From assembly GCA_016716465.1 (NCBI GenBank), contig JADJWH010000004.1, forward strand, positions 310,001 to 374,000: DNA of 64,000 nt, in the 5' to 3' direction. Below the pieces are notes generated by a model. That model did not search any database and was not told the DNA's origin. It saw only the letters and a program-made list of their open reading frames with translations. The translations under genes were made by a program, and so were the position numbers. The stretch comes from Gammaproteobacteria bacterium (GTDB lineage: Bacteria > Pseudomonadota > Gammaproteobacteria > SZUA-140). Within the stretch, counting starts at the first letter, position 1, and each line of letters opens with the position of its first letter. Shown here in pieces: positions 27,472 to 36,671 of this stretch.

Positions 27472-28317
27472 GTGCCGACCACCAACACCAGCCTGCTGTT
27501 CAGCAAGATGCACGGTCTGGGCAATGACTTCGTCATCATCGACGCCGTCAGCCAGCCCGTTTCGCTCAGCCCCGAACAGATCCGCTATCTCGCCGACCGC
27601 CACGTCGGCATCGGTTGCGATCAGCTGCTGCTGGTCGAACCCGCGGGCGATGCGCGCGCCGACTTCCGTTACAGGATATTCAATGCCGACGGCAGCGAGG
27701 CCGGACAGTGCGGCAACGGCGCGCGCTGTTTCGCCCGCTTCGTGCGTGAACACGGCCTGACAGAGAAAGACCGGCTGGTGCTGGAAACGCGCAGCGGACT
27801 GTTGCGTACGCAGCTGCTGGACGGCAACCTGGTCACGGTGGACATGGGGACTCCGCGCCTCGATCCCGCCGTCGTGCCCTTTGTCACCGATCAGCCCGGA
27901 CCGGACTATATCCTCGACATCGACGGCGAGCCGGTGGAGATCAACGCGGTTTCCATGGGTAATCCGCACGCCGTCCTGCGGGTCGACGATGTCACCCGCG
28001 CCCCGGTGGAGCGGCTCGGCCCCCGGCTGGAACACGACCGGCGCTTTCCGGAGGGCGTAAACGTCGGCTTCATGGAGATCGAGGATCGCACACATATCCG
28101 CCTGCGCGTCTTCGAGCGCGGCGCCGGTGAGACGCTCGCCTGCGGCAGCGGCGCCTGCGCCGCCGTGGTCGCCGGCCGTCTGCGCGGCCTGCTCGACCCG
28201 CGTGTCGCGGTGGAACTGCCGGGCGGCAAGCTGTTCGTCGAGTGGGAAGGCGGCGACGCCAGCGTCGCCATGACCGGACCCGCCACACTGGTATTCGAGG
28301 GAAACATCGCCTTATGA
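27472..28317 (+). CDS. dapF: Diaminopimelate epimerase
   Basis: A 281-residue cofactor-free epimerase that makes meso-DAP for peptidoglycan and lysine. The two catalytic cysteines are in the ECGNGARCF-like block (GQCGNGARCFARF) and the LACGSGACA block. KMHGLGNDFVIID marks the N-terminus. I place the start at GTG 27472, because the ATG at 27394 adds an atypical 26 residues and precedes the likely promoter. Its stop overlaps the next start by 4 bases. Confidence 0.95.
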   Translation: MPTTNTSLLFSKMHGLGNDFVIIDAVSQPVSLSPEQIRYLADRHVGIGCDQLLLVEPAGDARADFRYRIFNADGSEAGQCGNGARCFARFVREHGLTEKDRLVLETRSGLLRTQLLDGNLVTVDMGTPRLDPAVVPFVTDQPGPDYILDIDGEPVEINAVSMGNPHAVLRVDDVTRAPVERLGPRLEHDRRFPEGVNVGFMEIEDRTHIRLRVFERGAGETLACGSGACAAVVAGRLRGLLDPRVAVELPGGKLFVEWEGGDASVAMTGPATLVFEGNIAL

Positions 28318-29057
28318 ACACATCGCAGACCGGCGCCGCGGGCGACCTGCCGATACTGACAGCACAGAGCGTCGAGGACTATCTGCGCCGCCATCCCGAT
28401 TTCTTCCAGGGACGCGACGACCTGATCCGCGCGCTCACCCTGCCCCACCCCACCGGCGGCGCCATCTCGCTGGTGGAGCGTCAGGTCGCGCTGCTGCGCG
28501 AGGAGACTCAGCGCTACCGCGCCCAGCTACAGGAACTGGTTCAGATCGCACGTTACAACGACGAACTCATCGCGCGTCTGCAACAACTTACCGTAAAACT
28601 GATGGACTGCACGACGCTGGACGAGGCCCTCGCCCTGCTCGAGACAGGCCTGCGACAGGACTTTCACGCCGACGCGGCGACACTGCGCCTGTTCCCGGCC
28701 TCCGGCCTGGCCCGCTTCGATGCCGATGCGCTCGGCTTCCTGAACGTCGAGGCAATCGAGCCGGACCGTCTGGCGTCATCGCTGCAGCCGATCCTCACCG
28801 CCGGCCGGCCGGCGTGCGGGCACCTGCCGAACGAACAGCTGGTGCAACTCTTCCCCACGACCGCGGGCGAAATCGGCTCGGCGGCGCTGCTGCCGCTCGC
28901 CGGAGGCGCCGGCGAGCCCGTGGTTGGCCTGCTCGCCATCGGCAGCCGCAACGCTGAGCGTTTCACGCCGGAAATGGGCACCACGTACCTCAACTACATG
29001 AACGAACTGATCGGGCGCAAACTCGCCGCCTGCCTGCGCGACGCGGCGCCTGCCTGA
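28314..29057 (+). CDS. DUF484 family protein (GAF-like)
   Basis: A 247-residue protein of the DUF484 family, usually found between dapF and xerC. The N-terminus (SVEDYLRRHPDFFQG) is the family signature, followed by a coiled region and a GAF-like fold. The function is unknown. The start at 28314 overlaps the dapF stop as ATGA, which indicates coupled translation. Confidence 0.88.
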   Translation: MNTSQTGAAGDLPILTAQSVEDYLRRHPDFFQGRDDLIRALTLPHPTGGAISLVERQVALLREETQRYRAQLQELVQIARYNDELIARLQQLTVKLMDCTTLDEALALLETGLRQDFHADAATLRLFPASGLARFDADALGFLNVEAIEPDRLASSLQPILTAGRPACGHLPNEQLVQLFPTTAGEIGSAALLPLAGGAGEPVVGLLAIGSRNAERFTPEMGTTYLNYMNELIGRKLAACLRDAAPA

Positions 29058-29060
29058 GTC

Positions 29061-29963
29061 ATGGAGCGCTCCGGCTGGATCACGCGCTTCCTGGAGAGCC
29101 TGCGCGTCGAACGCCGGCTCTCCCCGCATACCCTGTCCGCCTACCGGCGCGACCTCGCCGTTCTCGAGACATTCTGCGCCGCGGAGCGCATCGCGCACTG
29201 GAACCAGCTGACTGCGCATCACATCCGCGCCCTGGTCGCGGCACAGCACCGGCGCGGTCTCGACGGCCGCAGCCTGCAGCGCCTGTTGTCCGCCCTGCGC
29301 AGCTTCTTCGAATATCTGCTCGGACAACAGGAATTGGGACATAACCCGGCGACCGGTATCCGCGCCCCGAAATCGCCGCGCCGCCTGCCGAACGCCCTCG
29401 ATGTCGATCAGATGAGTCGCCTGCTCGAACTGCCCGCGGACGGGCCGCTGGCGCTGCGCGATCGCGCCATCATGGAATTGTTCTACTCCTCAGGCCTGCG
29501 CCTGTCCGAACTGGTCGCCCTGGACCTCACCGATCTCGACCTGAACGACGGCACCGTGCGCGTCACCGGCAAAGGCAACAAGACCCGGGTGGTACCGGTC
29601 GGACGCCAGGCGTGCGCGGCGCTCAGGGCCTGGATCGATCAGCGCCTGACCATCCCCGGTCCAGACCCGCGGGCGCTGTTCATCGGGCTGGCCGGACGGC
29701 GCACGACTGCGCGCGCGGTACAGTCCCGCATCCGCTTCTGGGGACGGCGCCAGGGACTGGAGGGCGCGCTCCATCCCCACATGCTGCGCCATTCGTTCGC
29801 CAGCCATCTGCTCGAATCCAGCGGCGACCTGCGCGCCGTACAGGAGCTGCTCGGACATGCCGACATCTCCACCACCCAGATCTACACCCATCTCGACTTC
29901 CAGCACCTCGCCGAGGTCTACGATGCGGCGCATCCGCGCGCGCGCCGGCGCGGACGTGCCTGA
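29061..29963 (+). CDS. xerC: Tyrosine recombinase XerC
   Basis: A 300-residue recombinase resolving chromosome dimers at dif with XerD. The N-terminal SAM-like core-binding domain (residues 5-95) precedes the catalytic domain, which holds SSGLRLSELVAL (first Arg), GKGNKTRVVP, HMLRHSFASHLL (His-x-x-Arg), LLGHADISTTQIYTHL (His and nucleophile Tyr). Length matches the family. It is third in dapF-DUF484-xerC, which identifies it as XerC rather than XerD. Confidence 0.95.
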   Translation: MERSGWITRFLESLRVERRLSPHTLSAYRRDLAVLETFCAAERIAHWNQLTAHHIRALVAAQHRRGLDGRSLQRLLSALRSFFEYLLGQQELGHNPATGIRAPKSPRRLPNALDVDQMSRLLELPADGPLALRDRAIMELFYSSGLRLSELVALDLTDLDLNDGTVRVTGKGNKTRVVPVGRQACAALRAWIDQRLTIPGPDPRALFIGLAGRRTTARAVQSRIRFWGRRQGLEGALHPHMLRHSFASHLLESSGDLRAVQELLGHADISTTQIYTHLDFQHLAEVYDAAHPRARRRGRA

Positions 29964-29972
29964 GACATCGCC

Positions 29973-32066
29973 ATGAACGAGGCGACGCCGGACAAGGGAC
30001 AGGCAAGTGCCTCCGTCCCCGCCCTTATCCACCAGGCGCTCGTGCTCAGTCAGCAGCGCCGGCTGCCCGAGGCGGAACAGGTATTGCGACGGGCGCTGAT
30101 GCTGGCGCCAGGCAGCTTCGACGCCCTCCATCACCTGGGCATCCTCCGCTTTCAGGCGGGCGACAAGGATGACGCCCTGGGATTTCTGGCGCTTGCCTGC
30201 GAAAAAGATCCGCGTAACGCGCTCGCCCAGTACAACCGCGGCATCGTGCTCGAGGCGCTGGCGCGTCCGAACGACGCCCTGGGCTGTTACGACCGCGCCA
30301 TCGCACTCGATCCCGGCTTTGCCGTCGCGCTGTTCAATCGCGGCCAGCTCCACCGGAAGTCGGGGCGCAATCGCGAGGCCTTGGCGGACTTCGAGCGCGC
30401 GATCGCCCTCAAACCGGACTTCGCCGAGGCGCACAATAATCGCGGGAATACCCTGCAGGACCTGGGGCGCCATCAGGAGGCCTTGGCGAGCTTCGACGAG
30501 GCGATCCGGCGCAAACCCGACTTCGCCCTGGCCCACCTCAACCGCGGCGTCACCCTGCGCGCACTCGGGCGCGCGCAGGAGGCCCTCGCGATCTTCGACC
30601 GGGCGGTCGCTCTCATGCCCGGCATCGCCGAGGCGCACGCCAACCGCGGTATCGTCCTGCGTGACCTCAGCCGCCCGCGCGAGGCGCTCGAGAGTCTCGA
30701 CCGCGCCATCGCCTTGAAAGCGGACTTCGCCGAGGCGCACAGTTACCGCGGCCGCGTCCTGCGTGACTTCAACCGGCACGCGGAGGCACTGGAAAGCCTT
30801 GATCGCGCGCTCGCCCTGAAACCCGGTCTCGTCGAGGCGTACCTCGACCGCGGCGGCGCGCTGCGCGCCCTCGGCCGCCTGCAGGAGGCGCTGGCGGCGT
30901 ATGACCGTGCGCTCGCGCTCATGCCCGATCTCGCCGAGGCGTACAACAACCGCGCACTCGTCCTGCGCGACCTCAACCGTCACCCGGAGGCGCTGGAAAA
31001 CCTCGCTCGCGCGCTCGCGCTGAAACCCGACTCCGCCGAGGCCCACAATAACCGGGGCAACGTCCTGCGCGACCTGAACCGGCCGGCCGACGCGATCGCC
31101 AGTTACGAACAGGCGATCCGCCTCAAGCCGGACTTCGCCGAGGCCCACATGAACCTCGGCATACAGAAACTGCTGCTGGGCGATTACGCGGGCGGCTGGC
31201 CGCTCTATGAGTGGCGGCGGAAAACGAATCAGTTCGCGGAGTGGAGACGGGAGTTCACGCGGCCCGAGTGGACGGGCGAACAGTCGATCGCCGGCAAGAC
31301 CGTGCTGCTGTACGCGGAACAGGGCCTGGGTGATGCGATCCAGTTCATGCGCTATGTCCCGCGGATGGAGGCCCTGGGCGCCACGGTCCTGCTGGAGATC
31401 CCCGCGCCCCTCGCCGCGCTGGCGGCCACGCTGCAGGCCCGGGCCAAGCGGATCATCAAGGGCGAAACGCTGCCGGACTTCGATCTGCAGTGTCCGCTGA
31501 TGAGCCTGCCACTGGCCTTCAGGACCCGCGTCGAGACCGTCCCGGCGGAGATACCCTATCTCGCCGCCGATCCACGCAAGGTGGAGGAAGCCCGCGCGCG
31601 GCTCGGCGCCCGATCGCGCACGCGGATCGGACTGGTGTGGTCCGGGTATGCCGGACACCGGAATGACCGCGATCGCAGCATCGCGCTGCGCCGTCTGGAA
31701 CCGCTGCTGCGGCTGGACTTCGAATTCCACTCGCTGCAACGCGAGGTCCGGCCGGACGATCTCGCCGCGCTGGCAGAATTCGCCCAAGTCCGCTCGCACC
31801 AGGATGAACTCAGAGACTTTTCGGACACCGCGGCCCTGCTCTCCGCACTGGACCTGGTGATCAGCGTGGACACCTCCGTCGCCCACCTCGCCGGTGCCCT
31901 GGGCAAGACCGCGTGGGTCCTGCTGTCCACCCGTCCCGACTGGCGCTGGATGACGGAGTGCAGGGACAGCCCGTGGTATCCGTCACTGCGCCTGTTCAGG
32001 CAGCAGCGACCGGGAGATTGGGACGGCGTGATCGGAGAAATCATCGAGGAACTGCAGCCCTTGTGA
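29973..32066 (+). CDS. TPR protein with C-terminal glycosyltransferase-9-like domain
   Basis: This 697-residue protein has about eleven consecutive 34-residue TPR units (residues about 12-400) ending with a GDYAGGWPLYEWR linker. A GT9/heptosyltransferase-like or SPINDLY-like domain follows (LLYAEQGLGDAIQFMRY, IGLVWSGYAGHRND, DLVISVDTSVAHLAGALGK). Proteins of this design are thought to glycosylate protein or cell-surface targets with the TPR as substrate platform, but no substrate is known. The repeats make a 102-base period in the DNA. It sits between xerC and the hslVU region, 9 bases after xerC, an unusual place. Confidence 0.85.
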   Translation: MNEATPDKGQASASVPALIHQALVLSQQRRLPEAEQVLRRALMLAPGSFDALHHLGILRFQAGDKDDALGFLALACEKDPRNALAQYNRGIVLEALARPNDALGCYDRAIALDPGFAVALFNRGQLHRKSGRNREALADFERAIALKPDFAEAHNNRGNTLQDLGRHQEALASFDEAIRRKPDFALAHLNRGVTLRALGRAQEALAIFDRAVALMPGIAEAHANRGIVLRDLSRPREALESLDRAIALKADFAEAHSYRGRVLRDFNRHAEALESLDRALALKPGLVEAYLDRGGALRALGRLQEALAAYDRALALMPDLAEAYNNRALVLRDLNRHPEALENLARALALKPDSAEAHNNRGNVLRDLNRPADAIASYEQAIRLKPDFAEAHMNLGIQKLLLGDYAGGWPLYEWRRKTNQFAEWRREFTRPEWTGEQSIAGKTVLLYAEQGLGDAIQFMRYVPRMEALGATVLLEIPAPLAALAATLQARAKRIIKGETLPDFDLQCPLMSLPLAFRTRVETVPAEIPYLAADPRKVEEARARLGARSRTRIGLVWSGYAGHRNDRDRSIALRRLEPLLRLDFEFHSLQREVRPDDLAALAEFAQVRSHQDELRDFSDTAALLSALDLVISVDTSVAHLAGALGKTAWVLLSTRPDWRWMTECRDSPWYPSLRLFRQQRPGDWDGVIGEIIEELQPL

Positions 32067-32119
32067 TTGAGGCGGTTCGCGCGCGCGGATCGCTCGGCAC
32101 CGATCGCCGGACCCATGCG

Positions 32120-32764
32120 CTATCGGCCCCCGCCCAGATCACGCACCTCACTCTCCACCAGATCCAGCAGTTGCCGCGCCCCGAATGACGACAGCGGCTT
32201 GCCGTTGACGAAGAAGGTCGGGGTCTGGGTGACGCCGGCGGACTGGGTATCCGCGAGGTCCTCCGTCAGAACGACGTCAATCGCCGGAATGGCCGCATCG
32301 GCGCGGGCGCGCACGAGATCGAGACCGGCCGCGCCGGCGATGTCCCAGGCCAGGGCCAGGTCGGGCGCGCCATGAATCGCCCATTCCGGCTGCCGCGCCA
32401 GCAGCGCCTCCAGTACCGGCTCGAACAGCGCCTGCATCCGCGCCGCCTCGAGGATCCGCACCGCCTCGTCCGAACCCTGATGGAAAGGGGTATATCGCAT
32501 GACCAGGCGCACGTCTCCCGGAAACATCGCGAGGATCTGCTTCAGGACAGGGTAGAAGCTCCGGCAGGCCTCGCAGGCGGGATCGAAGAACTCGACGATG
32601 GTAACCGGCGCCTCGGCGGGGCCGAGCACCGGCGAATACGGCCGCACGAGGACCCCGGAGTCGGGCGCGGCCGTTTGCCCGGTCCGGTTGTGGCGGTCAT
32701 ACGCCATGACGGCGGCGATCACGGCCGCGAGGACGGCGACGATGACGACGGGACGCTTGAACAT
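32120..32764 (-). CDS. DsbA-family thiol:disulfide oxidoreductase, membrane-anchored or exported
   Basis: A 214-residue protein with an N-terminal hydrophobic segment (VVIVAVLAAVIAAVMA) that anchors or exports it. A thioredoxin fold has CEAC (Cys64, Cys67) in FFDPACEACRSFYP, and a cis-Pro region TQTPTFFVNG near the end. It probably oxidises or isomerises envelope thiols. The start at 32764 is set by a GGAGG just before it. It is convergent with the TPR gene and divergent from hslV. Confidence 0.88.
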   Translation of the reverse strand: MFKRPVVIVAVLAAVIAAVMAYDRHNRTGQTAAPDSGVLVRPYSPVLGPAEAPVTIVEFFDPACEACRSFYPVLKQILAMFPGDVRLVMRYTPFHQGSDEAVRILEAARMQALFEPVLEALLARQPEWAIHGAPDLALAWDIAGAAGLDLVRARADAAIPAIDVVLTEDLADTQSAGVTQTPTFFVNGKPLSSFGARQLLDLVESEVRDLGGGR

Positions 32765-32920
32765 GGAATTCCTCCGGCACATGGGAACGGGCGACACGCC
32801 CGTGAGACTCAGTATATCGGATCGACACCGGAGACCGCCCGCCGGCGGGTATTTTCTGGCCTCCGCCGCCTTGGTGTACAATTGCCGGTTCCACCGCCAT
32901 TCAAGCACAGGGGACGGATC

Positions 32921-33463
32921 TTGGAACAATACCACGGCACCACCATCCTCTCGGTGCGCCGCAACGGCCGGGTGGTGATCGGCGGCGACGGCCAGGTCTC
33001 GCTCGGCGCCACCATCATGAAGGGGAACGCGCGCAAGGTGCGCGGCCTGTACAACGGGCGCGTGCTGGCCGGATTCGCGGGCGGCACGGCGGACGCCTTC
33101 ACCCTGTTCGAGCGCTTCGAGGGCAAGCTGGAGAAGCATTCGGGCAACCTCGCCCGTGCCGCGGTGGAACTGGCCAAGGACTGGCGCACCGACCGCATGC
33201 TGCGCCGGCTGGAGGCCCTGCTGGCGGTGGCGGATGCAAAGGACTCGCTGATCATCTCCGGCAACGGCGACGTCATCGAGCCGGAGCACAGCCTGATGGC
33301 GATCGGCTCGGGCGGCTTCTACGCCCTGGCCGCCGCGCGCGCGCTGCTGGAAAACTCCGCGCTGGACGCGCGCGCCATCGTGGAAAAATCGCTCGCCATC
33401 GCCGCCGGGATCTGCGTGTACACGAATACCAATGTCACCATCGAAGAACTGGCCGCGGGCTGA
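32921..33463 (+). CDS. hslV: ATP-dependent protease, peptidase subunit HslV
   Basis: The 180-residue proteolytic subunit of the HslUV complex. The start is TTG at 32921, preceded by AGGGGA. The N-terminus reads EQYHG-TTILSVRR, so a short propeptide is removed to expose catalytic Thr7 as residue one. GDGQVSLG, GFAGGTADAF and the C-terminal NTNVTIEEL are typical. It is followed by hslU with overlapping stop and start. Confidence 0.95.
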   Translation: MEQYHGTTILSVRRNGRVVIGGDGQVSLGATIMKGNARKVRGLYNGRVLAGFAGGTADAFTLFERFEGKLEKHSGNLARAAVELAKDWRTDRMLRRLEALLAVADAKDSLIISGNGDVIEPEHSLMAIGSGGFYALAAARALLENSALDARAIVEKSLAIAAGICVYTNTNVTIEELAAG

Positions 33464-34803
33464 TGTCCGCCGGTAATACGCCTATGTCAGAGATGACCCC
33501 GCGCGAAATCGTCCAGGAACTGGACAAGTACATCATCGGCCAGGGCGCCGCCAAGCGCGCCGTCGCCATCGCCCTGCGCAACCGCTGGCGGCGCATGCAG
33601 GTGGCCGGCGAGCTGCGCAATGAGATCACGCCGAAGAACATCCTGATGATCGGCCCGACCGGGGTCGGCAAGACCGAGATCGCGCGCCGCGTCGCGCGCC
33701 TGGTCAATGCGCCGTTCATCAAGGTTGAGGCGAGCAAGTTCACCGAGGTCGGCTACGTCGGGCGCGACGTCGAATCGATCGTCCGCGACCTGGTCGATGT
33801 CGCCATCAAGATGACGCGCGAACTGGAGATGAAGCGTGTACGGCACCGCGCCGAGGATCTGGCGGAAGACCGCATCCTCGATATCCTGCTGCCGCCGGCG
33901 CGCGGCGGCGAGGCCGAGAGCACCGAGAGCGCCACGCGGCAGAAGTTCCGCAAGAAGCTGCGCGAGGGCGAACTCGACGACAAGGAAATCGACGTCGAGC
34001 TGAGCATGGCCTCCGTCGGGGTGGAAATCATGGCACCGCCCGGCATGGAGGAGATGAGCAGCCAGCTGCAGGGGCTGTTCCAGAATCTCGCCGGCCAGCG
34101 CACCCGGAAGCGCCGCCTGCCGATCCGCGAGGCCTTCAAGCTGCTCACCGACGAGGAGAGCGCGAAACTCATCAACGAGGAAGAGATCAAGACGCGCGCG
34201 CTGGAGGCCGTGGAACAGAACGGCATCGTGTTCCTCGACGAAATCGACAAGATCACGCGCCGCTCCGACACCCAGGGACCGGACGTGTCGCGCGAGGGCG
34301 TGCAGCGCGACCTGCTCCCGCTGGTCGAGGGCTGTACCGTCAACACCAAGCACGGCATGGTGAAGAGCGACCACATCCTGTTTATCGCCTCGGGCGCCTT
34401 CCACCTCAGCAAGCCCTCCGACCTGATCCCGGAGCTGCAGGGCCGGCTGCCGATCCGCGTCGAGCTCGACGCCCTGACGGCGGAGGACTTCGTGCGCATC
34501 CTGACCGAGCCCGACGCCTCCCTGACCGATCAATACCGGGCACTGCTCGCGACCGAGAACGTCGCCGTCGAATTCGCTCCGGACGGGATCCGGCGCCTCG
34601 CCGAGATCGCCTGGCAGGTCAACGAGCGCTCCGAAAACATCGGCGCGCGCCGCCTGCACACCGTCATGGAACGGGTGATGGAGACGCTGTCCTACGAGGC
34701 CTCCGACCACCCCGGCCAGCAGATCCTCATCGACGCGAAATATGTCGATCGGCACCTCGGCGAGCTGGTGGAGAACGAGGACCTGAGCCGCTACATCCTG
34801 TAG
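33463..34803 (+). CDS. hslU: ATP-dependent protease, ATPase subunit HslU
   Basis: This 446-residue AAA+ unfoldase feeds HslV. It has Walker A GPTGVGKTE (near residue 65), an intermediate domain of about 130 residues, Walker B IVFLDEIDKI, and a C-terminal tail EDLSRYIL that docks into HslV. The ATG at 33463 overlaps the hslV stop; a second ATG at 33484 (MSEMTPREIV) is equally plausible and closer to the family N-terminus. Confidence 0.97.
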   Translation: MSAGNTPMSEMTPREIVQELDKYIIGQGAAKRAVAIALRNRWRRMQVAGELRNEITPKNILMIGPTGVGKTEIARRVARLVNAPFIKVEASKFTEVGYVGRDVESIVRDLVDVAIKMTRELEMKRVRHRAEDLAEDRILDILLPPARGGEAESTESATRQKFRKKLREGELDDKEIDVELSMASVGVEIMAPPGMEEMSSQLQGLFQNLAGQRTRKRRLPIREAFKLLTDEESAKLINEEEIKTRALEAVEQNGIVFLDEIDKITRRSDTQGPDVSREGVQRDLLPLVEGCTVNTKHGMVKSDHILFIASGAFHLSKPSDLIPELQGRLPIRVELDALTAEDFVRILTEPDASLTDQYRALLATENVAVEFAPDGIRRLAEIAWQVNERSENIGARRLHTVMERVMETLSYEASDHPGQQILIDAKYVDRHLGELVENEDLSRYIL

Positions 34804-34827
34804 GGAAACGGACCACGGCCGAACGAC

Positions 34828-35190
34828 ATGACCCAGCTGCCCAGACCGAGCGAGATCCGCCTGCACCAGAAATCGCGCGTGCTCGAGGTCGCCTTCGACG
34901 ACGGCGCCCGATTCGAGCTGCCCTGCGAGCTGTTGCGCGTGTATTCCCCCTCCGCCGAGGTGCGCGGTCACGGGCCCGGTCAGGAGGTGCTGCAAGTCGG
35001 CAAGGAACACGTGAACATCAAGGCCATCGAACCGGTCGGCACCTACGCGATCAAGCTGGTGTTCGACGACGGTCACGACAGCGGACTCTACTCCTGGGAT
35101 CTGCTCTACCGTCTCGGCGCGCAACGGGACGCATTGTGGGACGACTACCTGCAACGGCTGGCGCATGCCGGACACGTGCGCCAGCCCTGA
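34828..35190 (+). CDS. DUF971 domain protein
   Basis: A 120-residue protein of DUF971 (gamma-butyrobetaine hydroxylase N-terminal-like fold). The family is suspected to bind metals or Fe-S proteins but has no settled role. Key parts are EIRLHQKSRVLEVAFDDG and YAIKLVFDDGHDSGLYSWD. It lies between hslU and ubiE in the common order. Confidence 0.9.
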   Translation: MTQLPRPSEIRLHQKSRVLEVAFDDGARFELPCELLRVYSPSAEVRGHGPGQEVLQVGKEHVNIKAIEPVGTYAIKLVFDDGHDSGLYSWDLLYRLGAQRDALWDDYLQRLAHAGHVRQP

Positions 35191-35211
35191 GAGCCGGCGC
35201 GAGAACCCGCC

Positions 35212-35973
35212 ATGAAGCCTCCAGTCGACAAGTCGGGTCACACCCACTTCGGTTTTGAACAGATCCCGGCGGCGGAGAAGGTCGCCCGCGTGCGCGGCGT
35301 ATTCGATTCCGTCGCCGGTCGCTACGACCTGATGAACGACCTGATGTCCCTCGGCGTGCACCGGCTGTGGAAACGGTTCACGATCGATCTGGCCGGCGTG
35401 CGGTCCGGCCAGCGCGTGCTTGATCTCGCCGCCGGCACCGGCGACCTGTCCCGGCGGCTCGCCGCGCGCGCAGGCGCCGACGGCATGGTGGTCTCCGCCG
35501 ACATCAACGCGGCGATGCTCGGTACCGGACGCGACCGCCTGCTCGACCACGGCGTGGCCGGCAACATCGAATATGTGCAGGCCAATGCCGAATGCCTGCC
35601 CTTCGCGGACAACAGCTTCGATCTGGTCACGATCGGCTTCGGCCTGCGCAATGTCACCGACAAGGTAGCCGCGCTGGCCTCGATCCACCGCGTGCTGAGG
35701 CCGGGCGGACGCCTGCTGGTGCTGGAGTTCTCGCGACCGACGCTGGCGCCGGTGGCGCAGCTCTATGACCAGTATTCGTTCAAGGTGCTCCCCCTGATCG
35801 GCCGGCTGGTGGCGCGGGACGAGGCCAGCTACCGTTATCTGGCCGAGTCGATCCGCATGCATCCGCCGCAGGGCGAGCTCAAGACGATGATGGAGAATGC
35901 CGGTTTCGCGCGCTGCGATTACCTCAACCTCTCCGCCGGCATCGTCGCCCTGCATCGCGGTTACAAACTCTGA
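35212..35973 (+). CDS. ubiE: Ubiquinone/menaquinone biosynthesis methyltransferase UbiE
   Basis: A 253-residue SAM methyltransferase for the C-methylation step of ubiquinone. Motif I is VLDLAAGTGDLSRRL. The family signatures FDSVAGRYDLMNDLMS and IGFGLRNVTD are present. Length equals E. coli UbiE (251). It heads the ubiE-ubiJ-ubiB group. Confidence 0.97.
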   Translation: MKPPVDKSGHTHFGFEQIPAAEKVARVRGVFDSVAGRYDLMNDLMSLGVHRLWKRFTIDLAGVRSGQRVLDLAAGTGDLSRRLAARAGADGMVVSADINAAMLGTGRDRLLDHGVAGNIEYVQANAECLPFADNSFDLVTIGFGLRNVTDKVAALASIHRVLRPGGRLLVLEFSRPTLAPVAQLYDQYSFKVLPLIGRLVARDEASYRYLAESIRMHPPQGELKTMMENAGFARCDYLNLSAGIVALHRGYKL

Positions 35974-35992
35974 AGCGGCGCGAGACCGCCCC

Positions 35993-36640
35993 GTGAGCCT
36001 GCGGACACTCTTCACGACCACGGCGCTCGGCGCGCTTCAGTCGACGCTCAACCGCGCGCTGCAACTCGACCCGGCCACGCTCGACCGCCTCGCCGGCCTG
36101 TCCGGCAAGGCGGTCGAGCTGCGTCTGCAGCCGTTCGACCTTCGCTTCTACATGCTGCCCGGCGCGGGCGGCATCGATCTCGCCGCCGAACTCGAACGGG
36201 CGCCGGACGCCGTCTTTTCCGGCACCCCGCTCGGCCTGTTGCGCGGTGCGCTGGACCGCGGCGGGCGGCGGGAGCTGTTCGGAGACGATCTGCGCATCGA
36301 GGGCGATACCGAGCTGGGACGGCGCATGAAAGGCATCCTCGACGGTATCGACATCGACTGGGAGGAGCAGCTTTCCCGCCTGGTCGGCGACGTCGCCGCG
36401 CACCAGATCGGCAATCTCGCGCGCGGACTCGGCCGCTGGTCGCGCGAGGCCGGCGCCGGCATGGCGGACAACCTCGGGGAGTACCTGCACGAAGAGGCCC
36501 GGCTGACGCCGCAGCGCCGCGAGGTGGAGGAATTCATCGCCGCGGTGGATGTCCTGCGCACCGACGCCGACCGGCTGGAACAGCGCATCGCGCGCCTGCA
36601 GCGCCGCCTGGACCGGGATGGAAACGGAGGCACTCCATGA
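35993..36640 (+). CDS. ubiJ: Ubiquinone biosynthesis accessory factor UbiJ (SCP2 domain)
   Basis: A 215-residue protein with an N-terminal SCP2 lipid-binding domain (residues about 15-110, VELRLQPFDLRFYM) and a C-terminal coiled region. UbiJ binds isoprenoid lipids and scaffolds the Ubi complex with UbiK. The start is GTG 35993; an upstream reading overlaps ubiE and is rejected. Position between ubiE and ubiB is diagnostic. Confidence 0.92.
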   Translation: MSLRTLFTTTALGALQSTLNRALQLDPATLDRLAGLSGKAVELRLQPFDLRFYMLPGAGGIDLAAELERAPDAVFSGTPLGLLRGALDRGGRRELFGDDLRIEGDTELGRRMKGILDGIDIDWEEQLSRLVGDVAAHQIGNLARGLGRWSREAGAGMADNLGEYLHEEARLTPQRREVEEFIAAVDVLRTDADRLEQRIARLQRRLDRDGNGGTP

Positions 36641-36671
36641 GCCGGCGACCGAACCCTTCGGACGCGGCGCC

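Noticed and set aside
30020..31200. Tandem 102-base repeats resembling a repeat array
   Set aside because: They are TPR coding repeats, not a CRISPR array; the units have no spacers.
33487..36021. An 844-codon open frame on the minus strand opposite hslU, DUF971 and ubiE
   Set aside because: It is the shadow of three conserved genes and has no domain or ribosome-binding site.
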